Origin: Dermatophilaceae bacterium Sec6.4
GTDB taxonomy: Bacteria; Actinomycetota; Actinomycetes; Actinomycetales; Dermatophilaceae
Length of the DNA: 64,000 nt
Direction of reading: 5' to 3'
Assembly (NCBI GenBank): GCA_039636865.1
Contig: CP144172.1
Span: 2,790,001-2,854,000, forward strand
The translations under genes and the position numbers were made by a program. The notes below the pieces were generated by a model, which worked only from the letters and a program-made list of their open reading frames with translations, was not told where the DNA came from and did no database searches. Shown in pieces: positions 1 through 10,236 of the stretch. Position 1 is the stretch's first letter, and each line of letters opens with the position of its first letter.

Positions 1-1
1 C

Positions 2-475
2 TGGCGCAGCGAGCGCCGGGTGATGTGGGAGCGCGACGTCGCAACGCCGCGGCTGTTGAGGTTCTATGACGAAAGTGAGCCGTGGCCCGACCCGATACTG
101 TCGCAGGCCCGTTCGGATCTCAGTTGCTACTACGAGGCTGAACTCGGAGAACCATTCACCACCGCCGGAATGTGCCTCTATCGCGATGGGCGCGACTCCG
201 TCAGCTGGCACGGCGATCGGGTCGGACGGGCGTCGCACCAGGACACGATGGTGGCGATCGTCTCGATCGGCGCGCCACGAGCGCTGCTACTGCGCCCGCT
301 CGGCGGCGGCGGCGGCGGCGGCGGCGGAAAGACTGTCCGGCACGTCCTTGGCCACGGTGATCTACTGGTGATGGGCGGGTCCTGCCAACGCACCTGGGAG
401 CATGCCATCCCCAAGACCGCGGGCCGGGTCGGACCGCGGATCAGCATCCAGTTCCGCCCACGCGGCATCCGCTGA
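2..475 (+). CDS. AlkB-family 2OG-Fe(II) dioxygenase, 5'-truncated by window edge
   Basis: This is the C-terminal three quarters of an alpha-ketoglutarate dioxygenase of the AlkB DNA/RNA demethylase family. The frame is open to base 2, so the true start lies before the window; the in-frame ATGs at 20 and 23 fall inside the domain. Family marks are the iron ligands in SWHGDR (His and Asp) and the third iron ligand in TWEHAIPK, then RISIQFRPR, which holds the arginine that binds 2-oxoglutarate. A run of nine glycines interrupts the loop after LLLRPL, where homologs carry a short glycine-rich turn. The catalytic residues are all present, so the protein is probably active. AlkB-type repair is known for the family; the exact substrate cannot be told from this part. 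Confidence 0.85.
   Translation, partial: WRSERRVMWERDVATPRLLRFYDESEPWPDPILSQARSDLSCYYEAELGEPFTTAGMCLYRDGRDSVSWHGDRVGRASHQDTMVAIVSIGAPRALLLRPLGGGGGGGGGKTVRHVLGHGDLLVMGGSCQRTWEHAIPKTAGRVGPRISIQFRPRGIR
302..328 (+). repeat. (GGC)8-GGA microsatellite encoding nine glycines
   Basis: Eight consecutive GGC codons followed by GGA lie in frame inside the AlkB-like gene. Slippage in whole triplets would change only the loop length; slippage by single bases would inactivate the gene. Confidence 0.9.
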
Positions 476-651
476 CCCACCACTCCCAGGGACTCTCTGG
501 CTCAAAGAAGGCCGCTCGGGTTGCAACTTTCTGTGAGGGACGCGCAATTGCAGCACCTTCAGCAAAAGATGCAACCACTGGATGTACGGGGTCCTGCCGG
601 CCGACGCTCGGCGGTCACAGTCGTGCTGCGACCAGCACCCGGTCAGCGACG

Positions 652-984
652 TCAGACGAGGTCAGGGAGGACGTGCAGGATGCCGTGGCCGAGCGCGCGA
701 ATCCCCGATGAGATCTCGTGCCAGTAACTCAGCGTGAGAACGCTTTGGACTGCGACCGGATGCTGGCCGGTGAACTGCATCAACTCGTCGGCGACCAGCG
801 GCGTCAACGCGCGCCATGGAGCCAGCTGCTGGAAGTCGGTGACCTCGTGATCGGTGAGATTGTTCGCCACCATGTAGCCGACCCACTCGGGGTCGAACAT
901 CCGCAGCCTGGAATCTTTCGCAGTCAGCAGCGTCGCCACGGTCGTCTTGCCGACGCCGAAGGTCCCGTTCAGCCACACGATCAT
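652..984 (-). CDS. TmrB-like P-loop kinase/ATPase, C-terminally shortened
   Basis: The product is 110 residues with a Walker A motif GTFGVGKTT at residues 7-15, then FDPEWVGYMVANNL and DFQQLAPWRAL, a pattern shared with the TmrB/AAA_33 nucleoside-kinase-like ATPases. Those proteins are usually about 170-200 residues; here homology runs out after ALGHGILHVLPDLV and a TGA follows, so the lid and base-binding region is missing. The other minus-strand frames after the stop show no clear continuation, which suggests a truncated relic. Its ATG overlaps the P450 stop by 4 nt (ATGA), so it would be translationally coupled to that gene. Function is unknown; a small-molecule or antibiotic kinase ancestry is inference. 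Confidence 0.6.
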   Translation of the reverse strand: MIVWLNGTFGVGKTTVATLLTAKDSRLRMFDPEWVGYMVANNLTDHEVTDFQQLAPWRALTPLVADELMQFTGQHPVAVQSVLTLSYWHEISSGIRALGHGILHVLPDLV

Positions 985-2240
985 GACGTGCTCATGGCCA
1001 CCGAGGACGGGCCATGGATCACCAGAGAGCGTCGATACTTCGCGTGTCCACCGACGTGCCTCATACGGGGTAGCCGACGAGCCAGAGCAGCGAGCGCTAT
1101 CTCCAGCTCAAGTCGCGCGAGTGGTGAACCCAGGCAGTAGTGGATCCCGGCCGAGAACGCCAGGTGCTCGGAGGCGTTCGCACGGGTGATGTCGAACTGC
1201 TCGGGGCGCTCGAAGACCTTCGGATCACGGCCCGCCCCGCCGAGCCGCAATTGCACGAACTGTTCCCTGGCAATCCGCTCCCCTGCGATCGTCGTGTCGT
1301 CGAAGGAGATGCGCGACGTGCCCTGGACGGGGGCGTCGTACCGCAACACTTCATCGACTGCCGAGGCCGCCAGTGATGGGTCGGCCACGAGTCGCTCCCA
1401 CTGGTCGCGGTGCGCCATAAAAGCAAGCACCCCGTTACCGATGCCGTTGACTGTCGTCTCGAAGCCGGCCACCAACAACAGGGTGCACAGAGGCACCATC
1501 TCAGACGGGGTGATCGAGTCTCCTTCTGCAGCAACGACGTAGGAAACGATGTCCTCCTGCGGGTCATGACGACGCAACTCGAAGAGTCGAGTGAAGATCG
1601 CCTCGAGCGCCTTATCGGCCTCGACCAGTCGGGCTGCGTGTCGCAGCGAGGTGACCCCCGACAACGCCGTACCGATAGTCGCGCCATAGGTCGCGAATTC
1701 TTCGGTCTCGTTCGCGGGGATCCCCATCAACCGGGTAATGACGGTGATCGGCAGTGGTGCTGCAAAGGACGATACGAGATCGAACTTCCCAGCCCGTTCG
1801 GCGTCATCGAGCAGGGCCTCGACACATTCCTCGATCAGTGGCCGGTACTGCTGCATCTGACGCGGGCTGAACGCCGGTGCGGCCAGCCGGCGTAACCGGG
1901 TGTGATCGGGAGGGTTGTAACCGAGGAACGACAGGTCGCCACCCTCGCCACCTGGTGTATTGACCTCTTGCTCCGAGCGCGGCCCGAACCGTCGGCTCCG
2001 GAGGATCTCTTTGCAGATCGCGTGATCCACGGTTGTCAGATGGCCGAACCTGTTGCGTACGAACGGACCTCGGCTACGGACAATCTCGTAGTTGGGATAG
2101 GGGTTGCGCCGGCGAGCGCCGTAGGCGACCTGCGCCAGCGGCTCACGTCGAATAAACGCGTGGTAGGCACGGGCCGCCTTGTCACCATACAACTGGGTGG
2201 CGAAGCTGACCGCTTGCTGAAGCTGCGATTGCGAAGCCAT
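981..2240 (-). CDS. Cytochrome P450
   Basis: A bacterial class I type P450 of 419 residues, soluble, with no membrane anchor. The I-helix motif is AGFETT (the usual His of AGHETT is Phe), the K-helix ExxR is in DEVLRYDAPV, and the heme-binding loop is FSAGIHYCLGSPLARLE with the thiolate Cys. I place the start at the ATG at 2240 because it is preceded by AAAGGGAG at good spacing; the open frame runs further upstream without family similarity. It overlaps the following kinase-like gene by 4 nt. No ferredoxin or ferredoxin reductase lies nearby, so electrons must come from elsewhere. The substrate cannot be predicted. Confidence 0.93.
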   Translation of the reverse strand: MASQSQLQQAVSFATQLYGDKAARAYHAFIRREPLAQVAYGARRRNPYPNYEIVRSRGPFVRNRFGHLTTVDHAICKEILRSRRFGPRSEQEVNTPGGEGGDLSFLGYNPPDHTRLRRLAAPAFSPRQMQQYRPLIEECVEALLDDAERAGKFDLVSSFAAPLPITVITRLMGIPANETEEFATYGATIGTALSGVTSLRHAARLVEADKALEAIFTRLFELRRHDPQEDIVSYVVAAEGDSITPSEMVPLCTLLLVAGFETTVNGIGNGVLAFMAHRDQWERLVADPSLAASAVDEVLRYDAPVQGTSRISFDDTTIAGERIAREQFVQLRLGGAGRDPKVFERPEQFDITRANASEHLAFSAGIHYCLGSPLARLELEIALAALARRLPRMRHVGGHAKYRRSLVIHGPSSVAMSTS

Positions 2241-2326
2241 GGCTCCCTTTCCCTCGCGCCGGGGCTGCCCGAGCGTCTCGATCGGATGGCGACCGTCGTA
2301 ATTACGAACTGGACGATCGGTGATTC

Positions 2327-2803
2327 TCAGCCGCTCTCGGTGTCGAAGCCGAGTTGTCGCCACGCCTCGTACGTCGCAATGCCGGCGGCCGTCGCCAGGT
2401 TGAGCGACCGTCGCCCCGCCAGCATGGGGATGCGGACCGGTTCGGTGATCCGCGGATCGGCCAATACCTCGGCGGGCAGGCCTGTCGGCTCGGCGCCGAA
2501 CAGCAGCACATCACCGGTGCGATAGCTGATCTCGGTGTAGGAGCGCGCCGCGTGGGCGGTGAACGCAAACACCCGGGCGGGCAACAGGACCTCGAACGCC
2601 GCCTCCAAGTCCTCGTGCACCGTGAAAGTGGCCAGCTCGTGATAATCCAACCCAGCTCGTTTCAGGCGGGCATCGGTCAGTTCGAAACCCAACGGTCCGG
2701 CCAGATGTAGCTGTGCACCCGTGGCGGCCGCCAACCGGATGGTTGTCCCGGTGTTCTGCGGGATTCGCGGCGAGTGAAACAGCAGACGCACCGGACAGCT
2801 CAT
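2327..2803 (-). CDS. trmL: tRNA (cytidine/uridine-2'-O-)-methyltransferase, TrmL type
   Basis: A 158-residue SPOUT-fold methyltransferase that 2'-O-methylates the wobble base 34 of certain tRNA-Leu. The family marks are visible in order: the N-terminal HSPRIPQNTGTTIRLAAATG, the motif LLFGAEPTGLP, and the trefoil-knot C-terminus RIPMLAGRRSLNLATAAGIA, which binds S-adenosylmethionine. Length is normal for the family. It lies 5 nt downstream of the RluA-like pseudouridine synthase on the same strand, so the two RNA-modification genes probably form one transcript that may read on into the P450, 86 nt away. Confidence 0.93.
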   Translation of the reverse strand: MSCPVRLLFHSPRIPQNTGTTIRLAAATGAQLHLAGPLGFELTDARLKRAGLDYHELATFTVHEDLEAAFEVLLPARVFAFTAHAARSYTEISYRTGDVLLFGAEPTGLPAEVLADPRITEPVRIPMLAGRRSLNLATAAGIATYEAWRQLGFDTESG

Positions 2804-2808
2804 TGGGC

Positions 2809-3744
2809 TCAGTATGCCGCCTGTTCCTGATCAGGCCAGCGCAGCTGCCGCGCGCTGCAGAAAGTATGTGCCACGTGATCCACCGGGTCCACGAAGCTGG
2901 TCTGCGCCGCCAACAAGCGCAGCGGGTTCTCGTGATCGTCGTCGGTCAGCGTGCCCACGATCGGATAGAGCGGGTCGCCGACAATGGGGATGCCGAGCGC
3001 GTTCAGATGCACCCGCAATTGGTGCATCTGGCCGGTCCGGGCATGGAGTTGATACAAACCGAAACCTGAACGGCGTTCCAACAACTCGATCTCACTCTCC
3101 GCGTTCGGCGTGCGGCCGGGAATCTCCCTGACCTGCAAAGAATCCGGCGCCTTCGCAAGGTGGCTCAGCACCACCCGTGGCAGCTGGAGGTCAGGGCGTA
3201 TCGGGGCGATCGCCAGATAGCGCTTACGGACCCGGCGACGCTGGAAGCACTCCTGGTAGGCCGCCCGCCACCGGGCACGCGTCGTCAGGATCAAGACACC
3301 GGCGGTGAGCCGGTCCAGCCGGTGGGCCGGCGACAGCTCCGGCAACTCAAGCTCGGTGCGAGCTCGCACTACGACGCTATTGAGCACGTGCCGGCCACGC
3401 GGGGTCGTGGCAACGAAGGGAGGCTTGTCGATCACCAGGATCCGTTCGTCCCGATAGATCACCGGCAGCTCAAAGGGCGCAACTACCTCTGGCCGCAACT
3501 GCTTGTGGAACCAGATGAAGGTGTTGGGGAGGACCGATTCCACACCGGACCAACGGGCGCCCCGGTCGTCGACGAACTCCCCACCCGCGAGCATCGCGTC
3601 CACCCCGTCAGCCCCTAACGGGCCGAGCCGACCGATCAGGAAGTCCCGGATGGTCGGCCAGGGTGTCGGCTTTCCCCGGTCAGGCGTGCGCAACCAGGAC
3701 GCGCCGAGCCCGTTCCGAGGCGGGAGCGGGGACTTCGGCGGCAC
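2809..3744 (-). CDS. RluA-family pseudouridine synthase
   Basis: A 311-residue RNA pseudouridine synthase of the RluA/YqcB group. The catalytic motif is HRLDRLTAG, whose Asp attacks the target uridine; the upstream strand VIDKPPFVATTPRG and the downstream RTGQMHQLRVHLNALG match the family core. There is no obvious S4 domain, so the N-terminal 70 residues are a family-specific extension. The start is GTG at 3744, preceded by AGGA. The gene is 21 nt from the aminotransferase stop and 5 nt from trmL. Whether the substrate is 23S rRNA or tRNA cannot be decided from sequence alone. Confidence 0.88.
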   Translation of the reverse strand: MPPKSPLPPRNGLGASWLRTPDRGKPTPWPTIRDFLIGRLGPLGADGVDAMLAGGEFVDDRGARWSGVESVLPNTFIWFHKQLRPEVVAPFELPVIYRDERILVIDKPPFVATTPRGRHVLNSVVVRARTELELPELSPAHRLDRLTAGVLILTTRARWRAAYQECFQRRRVRKRYLAIAPIRPDLQLPRVVLSHLAKAPDSLQVREIPGRTPNAESEIELLERRSGFGLYQLHARTGQMHQLRVHLNALGIPIVGDPLYPIVGTLTDDDHENPLRLLAAQTSFVDPVDHVAHTFCSARQLRWPDQEQAAY

Positions 3745-3765
3745 CAGGAAATCCTAGGACCCTCG

Positions 3766-5043
3766 TCAGTCGTCGAGCGCCGCGGCGAGGGCCGTGGCCA
3801 ACTCCTGAACCTGCTCGTCGGTCATGATCAGCGGTGGGGAGATCTGGATCCCGCCCGCACCGACAGCTCTGGTAGCTATCCCGTGGTGTCGCAACTGCTT
3901 CGCAAGGGCCATCGCCGCACTGGGATCGGCAAGCTGAACGGCAGCCAGAGCTCCGGTGCCGCAGCGCACTTCGCTCACCGCATCGTGGTCTTCGAGCGGA
4001 CGAAGCGCAGCGGCAAGGCTGTCCTGCAGCCGCGTTGCTTCGTCGAGTAGGCCCTCCCGCTCGATGATGTCGAGGTTGGCGAGCGCGACTGCCGCAGCGG
4101 CCGCGTGGCCCGAGTAGGTGTACCCGTGGCGAAGCCAGCGGCCTGCGTCAGGCTCGAAGAACGGGGCCGCCACCTTCGGCGCAACGAATACCGCGCCCAT
4201 CGGCAGGTACCCCGAGGTAAGTCCCTTGGCCGTCGTCACGAAATCAGGCTCCAAGCCGTAACGGGTGGAAGCGAACCACGATCCCCCGATCCGTCCGAAG
4301 CCGGTCACGACTTCGTCGGCGACGAACAACACCTCGTACTCGCCGCAGATCTTGCGGACCGACAGTAGATAGTCCTCCGGCGGCGGGTAGACCCCGCCCG
4401 CGCCCATCACCGGCTCGCAGAAGAACGCCGCGATGTTCTCCGGCCCGATCCGCTCGATGGTGGCGCGCAGATCCTCGGCGTCATCCCAGGCAACGTGCGC
4501 CTGATCGGTGATCAGCTCGCCGTACCCGTCGTGGTTGCCGGGGATGCCAGCCAGCGACGTACCGGCGTAATGCATTCCGTGATAAGCCTTCTCGCGCCCG
4601 ATCAGGATCCGACGGGTGGGCTGCCCCTGCTCCACCCAGTACCGGCGGGCAATCTTCGCCGCGGTCTCGATCGAGTCCGAGCCACCGGAGGTGAAGAAGA
4701 TCTTCGATCCCGGTACGGGGGCAATCCCTGCAAGGCGCTCGGCCAACTGCACCGTCACGTCGGGCGTGAAATCGCCGAAGGTCGAGTACGCGGCAAGAGT
4801 GCGCATCTGCTGAGCGGCAGCTTCAGCGAGTTCCTCGCGGCCGTGCCCGACGTTGGCGAACCAGAGCCCCGCCGTAGCGTCGAGGTAGCGCTGCTCGAAG
4901 TCATCCCACACGTAGCAACCCTCGCCGCGGGTGATCACGAACTCGCCGTTTCGCTCGACGGCCCCCATGTCACTGAATGGATGCCACAACGCGCCCATAA
5001 CGGCCTCCTCGATTTCGCTTTCGGACATACCCGGTTTGGACAT
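3766..5043 (-). CDS. Class III PLP-dependent aminotransferase
   Basis: A 425-residue omega-aminotransferase of the ornithine/GABA/beta-alanine-pyruvate group. Visible marks are FFTSGGSDSIETAAKIA (phosphate binding), YHGMHYAGTSL, FCEPVMGAGGVYPPP, FVADEVVTGFGRIG (the Asp that pairs with the pyridine nitrogen) and TTAKGLTSGY, where Lys forms the Schiff base. The start is uncertain: 5043 and 5028 have no ribosome-binding site, while the ATG at 4998 has GAGGAG at ideal spacing but gives a short N-terminus. I keep the long form because family members usually carry 15-20 residues before the HPFSDM-like segment. The 5043 start codon lies inside a 19-bp inverted repeat. Substrate unknown. Confidence 0.9.
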   Translation of the reverse strand: MSKPGMSESEIEEAVMGALWHPFSDMGAVERNGEFVITRGEGCYVWDDFEQRYLDATAGLWFANVGHGREELAEAAAQQMRTLAAYSTFGDFTPDVTVQLAERLAGIAPVPGSKIFFTSGGSDSIETAAKIARRYWVEQGQPTRRILIGREKAYHGMHYAGTSLAGIPGNHDGYGELITDQAHVAWDDAEDLRATIERIGPENIAAFFCEPVMGAGGVYPPPEDYLLSVRKICGEYEVLFVADEVVTGFGRIGGSWFASTRYGLEPDFVTTAKGLTSGYLPMGAVFVAPKVAAPFFEPDAGRWLRHGYTYSGHAAAAAVALANLDIIEREGLLDEATRLQDSLAAALRPLEDHDAVSEVRCGTGALAAVQLADPSAAMALAKQLRHHGIATRAVGAGGIQISPPLIMTDEQVQELATALAAALDD

Positions 5044-5082
5044 GCTGATCGGGTCATATGTGCCCCGATCAGCATGTCCAAA
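5035..5082. repeat. 19-bp perfect inverted repeat between leuA and the aminotransferase
   Basis: TTTGGACATGCTGATCGGG (5035-5053) is exactly repeated in reverse complement at 5064-5082, with a 10-nt loop. It starts 8 nt after the leuA stop and contains the first codons of the longest aminotransferase frame. It could be a leuA terminator, or a hairpin that hides the 5043 start codon. There is no run of T after it. Confidence 0.8.
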
Positions 5083-5090
5083 TCGTGGGA

Positions 5091-6902
<1,812 letters not shown>

Positions 6903-6918
<16 letters not shown>

Positions 6919-6950
6919 CAGCTAAGAAGAAGTCCGTATGCCGCACGCAT
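6903..6950 (-). CDS. leuL: leuA leader peptide (attenuation sensor)
   Basis: A 15-codon frame, MRAAYGLLLSCRDEA, with three consecutive CTT leucine codons at 6924-6932 and a TGA stop inside the loop region of the attenuator hairpin. A ribosome stalled at the Leu codons when charged tRNA-Leu is scarce would cover the 5' side of the hairpin and favour leuA expression; rapid translation would do the opposite. This is the classical design of amino-acid biosynthetic attenuators. No ribosome-binding site precedes the ATG; the promoter at 6958-6987 would start transcription at or within a few bases of the ATG, which suggests a leaderless message. Confidence 0.8.
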
Positions 6951-6957
6951 TGGCGTA

Positions 6958-6987
6958 ACCCTAGGCCCCGGGGTTGTTACTCGTCCA
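6958..6987 (-). promoter_or_regulatory. Putative promoter of the leuL-leuA unit
   Basis: On the minus strand TGGACG (6982-6987) and TAGGGT (6958-6963) are 18 bp apart. The expected start point is about 7 nt downstream, that is at the ATG of the leader peptide. Confidence 0.5.
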
Positions 6988-7153
6988 CAGCGGGCGACAA
7001 GTGGCTAAGCCCCACGTTTCACCGTCAACGGCGACGCCGGCACCGATTGTCAGCGGAACTGCGGCAGGGTGTGACCGGGTCCGCATTCACCGAACGCGAT
7101 GTGCCCCAACTACTGGGTCATTGACCGGCTCGGCTCGGCGCTGCGCTGTGCGC

Positions 7154-8569
7154 TCAGTCGAAAGCCGTTACGCCGGTCACCGTAGGAACCAGCAGGATTC
7201 CAGCCCTCGCACCCACCTTGCTGTAGACGCTGGGCGAATTGAAGACCGGCACATCGGACCCGACCGCCACGCCGGCTACCTTCTTCAAGCTCACCCGATC
7301 CCAACCGGCGAGCGTGTTTGTGTGGGAGTCCAGTGCCCAGACGACATCCCCGAGTACGACCGGTGAGCTGTCCGCTCCGGACAGCCGCGGCCCGACTTCT
7401 GCAGAGGCCACCTCGATGACCTGGATGCCGCCACCACGGCAAGGGACGAAGAGTCGCTGCGTGCGGGCGTCATACGCCGGCCCACCATCCGGGTCGCTCC
7501 CGCAGACACCGGGGATCTTGGCGACCATGCTCAGGTCGCCCGATCGCAGCAGAAAGCCGACATCGGTCTTGCCGACCCCGAACACCATTCCGCCCGGAAG
7601 CAGGACGGGGTTTGCGGTCGACACATCCTCGTCACCGCCGGCTTCACGGTCCTTATACGCAGCCACCGGCGCCAGCTCCGCGTTGAGCTTCACGACACTC
7701 TCGGTGTACTTCTTCGGGTCCGGGCCGCCCTGCGGGGGATCAGGATTGGCATTCCCGGTCGACACGTAAATATCACCGGCGCCATTGATCGCGGGCGCGC
7801 CACCGGACTGCCAGATGGCACCGCCTCCGCCGTCGGAAGCCACTTCAAATGACCGCTGCCGCGTCGGATGCAGCGGATCGATCGAGACCACCCACCCGTG
7901 GTAGGTGCCGCAGTCACCAGAGTTCCCGCCGTACGACACCATGACCCGACCGGCGTCGAACGCCAGCGAGGCGCGCTGCAGCAGCTGGACCGGCCGCTCG
8001 CCGTTCGGTAACGGAGGATCGGCGCGCACGCTGCTACGGATGGCACCCGTCGAAGCATCGAGGCCGACGAGTTGGTGATGGGCTGCTCCCCTACCGTCAG
8101 CAATCTCGGCAACGACATACATGGTGCCGGTGGCCGGGTCGATGACTGGCGTGCTGGTGATCCCGAGCGGATCGATGTTGCCGCACCCGGCTACTTGTAC
8201 GACGTCGGTCAGCGGACGGCCCACTGTGCGCGACCAGAGCACCGCACCGTCGGATGGGCGTAGGGCCACCACCCGGTCGGCCTCGGTCGCCACCAGGATC
8301 CGCCCACCGAACACCAAAGCCTGGCCACGCACCGCAGCCCCGAGGTCGCGGGTCCACGCATGCCTGGGCGTCCCCGCAGCCACGCCGACCGCAACCTGCC
8401 CGGTACGTGCGTCGTTCGCGTGATAGCTCAACCAGTTGCTGCTGGGCCCTCCAGCCGTCGTAACCGGTACCGAGTGGCTGGGGATGCCGAGGGTGCCAGG
8501 GGTGCTGCACCCGGCACAACCCACGGCCGCCGCCACCGCCACCACGAGCCACCGCCCGGCTGAAGCCAT
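7154..8569 (-). CDS. PQQ-repeat (beta-propeller) lipoprotein
   Basis: A 471-residue exported protein. Residues 1-21 form a lipoprotein signal, RWLVVAVAAAVGCAGC, with a lipidation Cys at 18 or 21. The rest is built from WD/PQQ-like blades: VFGGRILVATEADRVVAL followed by DGAVLWSRTVG, and TPVIDPATGTMYVVAE are typical blade edges. There are scattered Cys pairs (CGN, CGT, CGSDP, VPCRG) that may form disulfides outside the cell. No quinoprotein dehydrogenase active site is evident, so a structural or binding role is more likely than an enzyme. It stops 5 nt before no other gene on its 3' side but lies 5 nt downstream of the methyltransferase, so it ends the era operon. Confidence 0.8.
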   Translation of the reverse strand: MASAGRWLVVAVAAAVGCAGCSTPGTLGIPSHSVPVTTAGGPSSNWLSYHANDARTGQVAVGVAAGTPRHAWTRDLGAAVRGQALVFGGRILVATEADRVVALRPSDGAVLWSRTVGRPLTDVVQVAGCGNIDPLGITSTPVIDPATGTMYVVAEIADGRGAAHHQLVGLDASTGAIRSSVRADPPLPNGERPVQLLQRASLAFDAGRVMVSYGGNSGDCGTYHGWVVSIDPLHPTRQRSFEVASDGGGGAIWQSGGAPAINGAGDIYVSTGNANPDPPQGGPDPKKYTESVVKLNAELAPVAAYKDREAGGDEDVSTANPVLLPGGMVFGVGKTDVGFLLRSGDLSMVAKIPGVCGSDPDGGPAYDARTQRLFVPCRGGGIQVIEVASAEVGPRLSGADSSPVVLGDVVWALDSHTNTLAGWDRVSLKKVAGVAVGSDVPVFNSPSVYSKVGARAGILLVPTVTGVTAFD

Positions 8570-8574
8570 CGCAG

Positions 8575-9318
8575 TCAGCGACGCAGATCGGGTTGGCGAC
8601 GGACGGCGATGTAGTTCTCGTCGATCTCCTCGATCGAGAACTTGCCGATCGGGATCTCCGAAAGGATGACTTCCTCGTCAAGGCTGAGTGGTGTCACAAC
8701 GGTCCGCGCCGTGCGCACCTGCTCACCGTCGCGCAACACGATGTAGGTGTTGACGATTTCGACTCGGCCCTCACCGGCAGGTTTGGCTTCGAAGAACCGT
8801 TGGTATTCGTGCCGACCCATCGTCGCGGACCCCGCGAGGTGACGCTCGACCAACGTGTCAGGAACACCGCCGTAGGAGCGGCTCATCAGGATCGGCGCAC
8901 CGGGCACCAGCACCTGCGCCATCCGGGTCCAGAACCTGTCGCGGGTCCGACCGCCCAGGAAATAGATCACATTGAACAGCAGTGCCCCACCGCATTCGTC
9001 CGGCAGCCACACATCGAGTATTGACTCCGGCAATACCGTTGTCCGGGAACGAATTTCGGGTCGCTCAGCTACCCGCAACATGAGCAGCGACCGCATCAAC
9101 GGGTCGGGCTCGACAGCCAGGATCTCGGCCAGTGGGAAGCGAGCCGCGAGCGCCAACGTCGTCAGACCGCTGCCGCAACCGATATCGATCAGCGGCCGGT
9201 CCCCGATCAGCGCCGCCCGCTCCCACGGGATGGCGGAGATGTAGTCCGAGTCCGCGTCGATCGGCAGTCGCAAGGTGTCGCCGTACTCGGCCCACACGGC
9301 GTTGTCGTCATCTGCCAT
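8575..9318 (-). CDS. Class I SAM-dependent methyltransferase
   Basis: A 247-residue protein with a Rossmann-type methyltransferase core: motif I is LIDIGCGSGLTTLALAARFP and motif II is ILAVEPDP. The C-terminal 80 residues (VEIVNTYIVLRDGEQVRTARTVV and beyond) do not match a named family I recognise. It sits between era (6 nt away) and the PQQ-repeat lipoprotein (5 nt away), so it is part of the same transcript. The substrate is unknown; trans-aconitate-type or small-molecule methylation is possible. Confidence 0.78.
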   Translation of the reverse strand: MADDDNAVWAEYGDTLRLPIDADSDYISAIPWERAALIGDRPLIDIGCGSGLTTLALAARFPLAEILAVEPDPLMRSLLMLRVAERPEIRSRTTVLPESILDVWLPDECGGALLFNVIYFLGGRTRDRFWTRMAQVLVPGAPILMSRSYGGVPDTLVERHLAGSATMGRHEYQRFFEAKPAGEGRVEIVNTYIVLRDGEQVRTARTVVTPLSLDEEVILSEIPIGKFSIEEIDENYIAVRRQPDLRR

Positions 9319-9324
9319 GCCGAG

Positions 9325-10236
9325 TCAGAATCCCAGCTTCGAAAGCTGATTGGGGTCGCGCTGCCAGTCCTTGGCGATCTTCACATGCAGATCGAGGAAG
9401 ACCCGCTGACCCAACAATGTTTCGATCTCGCCGCGCGCGTTGGTGCCGACCTCGCGCAGCCGGGACCCGGCCCGACCGATGATGATCGCCTTCTGACTGT
9501 CCCGCTCGACGTAGACGCTGACGCGGACATCGAGCAACTCTTTCCCGGGTGCGCGACCCTCACGCTGCACCATTTCTTCGACGACGACCGCCAGGCTGTG
9601 CGGCATCTCATCGCGCACGCCCTCCAACGCGGCTTCCCGCACCAGTTCCGCGACCATCACCATGTTCGGCTCGTCGGTGATCACGTCGTCGGGGTACAAC
9701 TGCGGGGATACCGGCAGGTGCTTCAGCAACACCTCGCGAACGGTGTCGACCTGGTCGCCCTTGGTCGCCGAGCAGGGCACGATGTCGTCCCATTCGCCGA
9801 GCGTGTCGATGGCGGTCAGGTGCTGCATCAGCCGGTCGCGCGACGCAGTATCGGACTTGGTGGCAATCGCCACGATCGGACGCCGCCGTCCACGTCGCAG
9901 CTCAGCCAGCTCCCTGGCGATGAACTGGTCACCGGGGCCGATGCGCTGGTCAGCAGGTAGGCAGAAACCGATGACATCGACATCCAGCAGGGTCGACCGC
10001 ACGACGTCGTTCAGACGTTTACCGAGCAGCGTCCGGGGCTTGTGCAGCCCAGGGGTGTCGACCAGGATCAGCTGCCCGCCGGGGCTGTTGGTGATGCCGC
10101 GGATCGGGTGCCGGGTGGTCTGCGGTTTGCTGGAGGTGATCGCGACCTTGCCGCCCACCAATGCGTTCGTGAGGGTCGACTTGCCTGCGTTGGGGCGCCC
10201 CACCAGGGCAGCAAATCCTGCCCGGTATTCCGTCAC
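9325..10236 (-). CDS. era: Ribosome-assembly GTPase Era
   Basis: A 303-residue GTPase needed for 30S ribosome maturation. GTP-binding motifs in order: G1 GRPNAGKST, G2 TTRHPIRGI, G3 DTPGLHKP, G4 TKSD; the C-terminal KH domain with IIGRAGSRLREVGTNAR binds the 3' end of 16S rRNA. The GTG start overlaps the corC-like stop by 4 nt (GTGA). Its position after ybeY and the CBS-domain gene is the usual actinobacterial arrangement. Confidence 0.96.
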   Translation of the reverse strand: MTEYRAGFAALVGRPNAGKSTLTNALVGGKVAITSSKPQTTRHPIRGITNSPGGQLILVDTPGLHKPRTLLGKRLNDVVRSTLLDVDVIGFCLPADQRIGPGDQFIARELAELRRGRRRPIVAIATKSDTASRDRLMQHLTAIDTLGEWDDIVPCSATKGDQVDTVREVLLKHLPVSPQLYPDDVITDEPNMVMVAELVREAALEGVRDEMPHSLAVVVEEMVQREGRAPGKELLDVRVSVYVERDSQKAIIIGRAGSRLREVGTNARGEIETLLGQRVFLDLHVKIAKDWQRDPNQLSKLGF

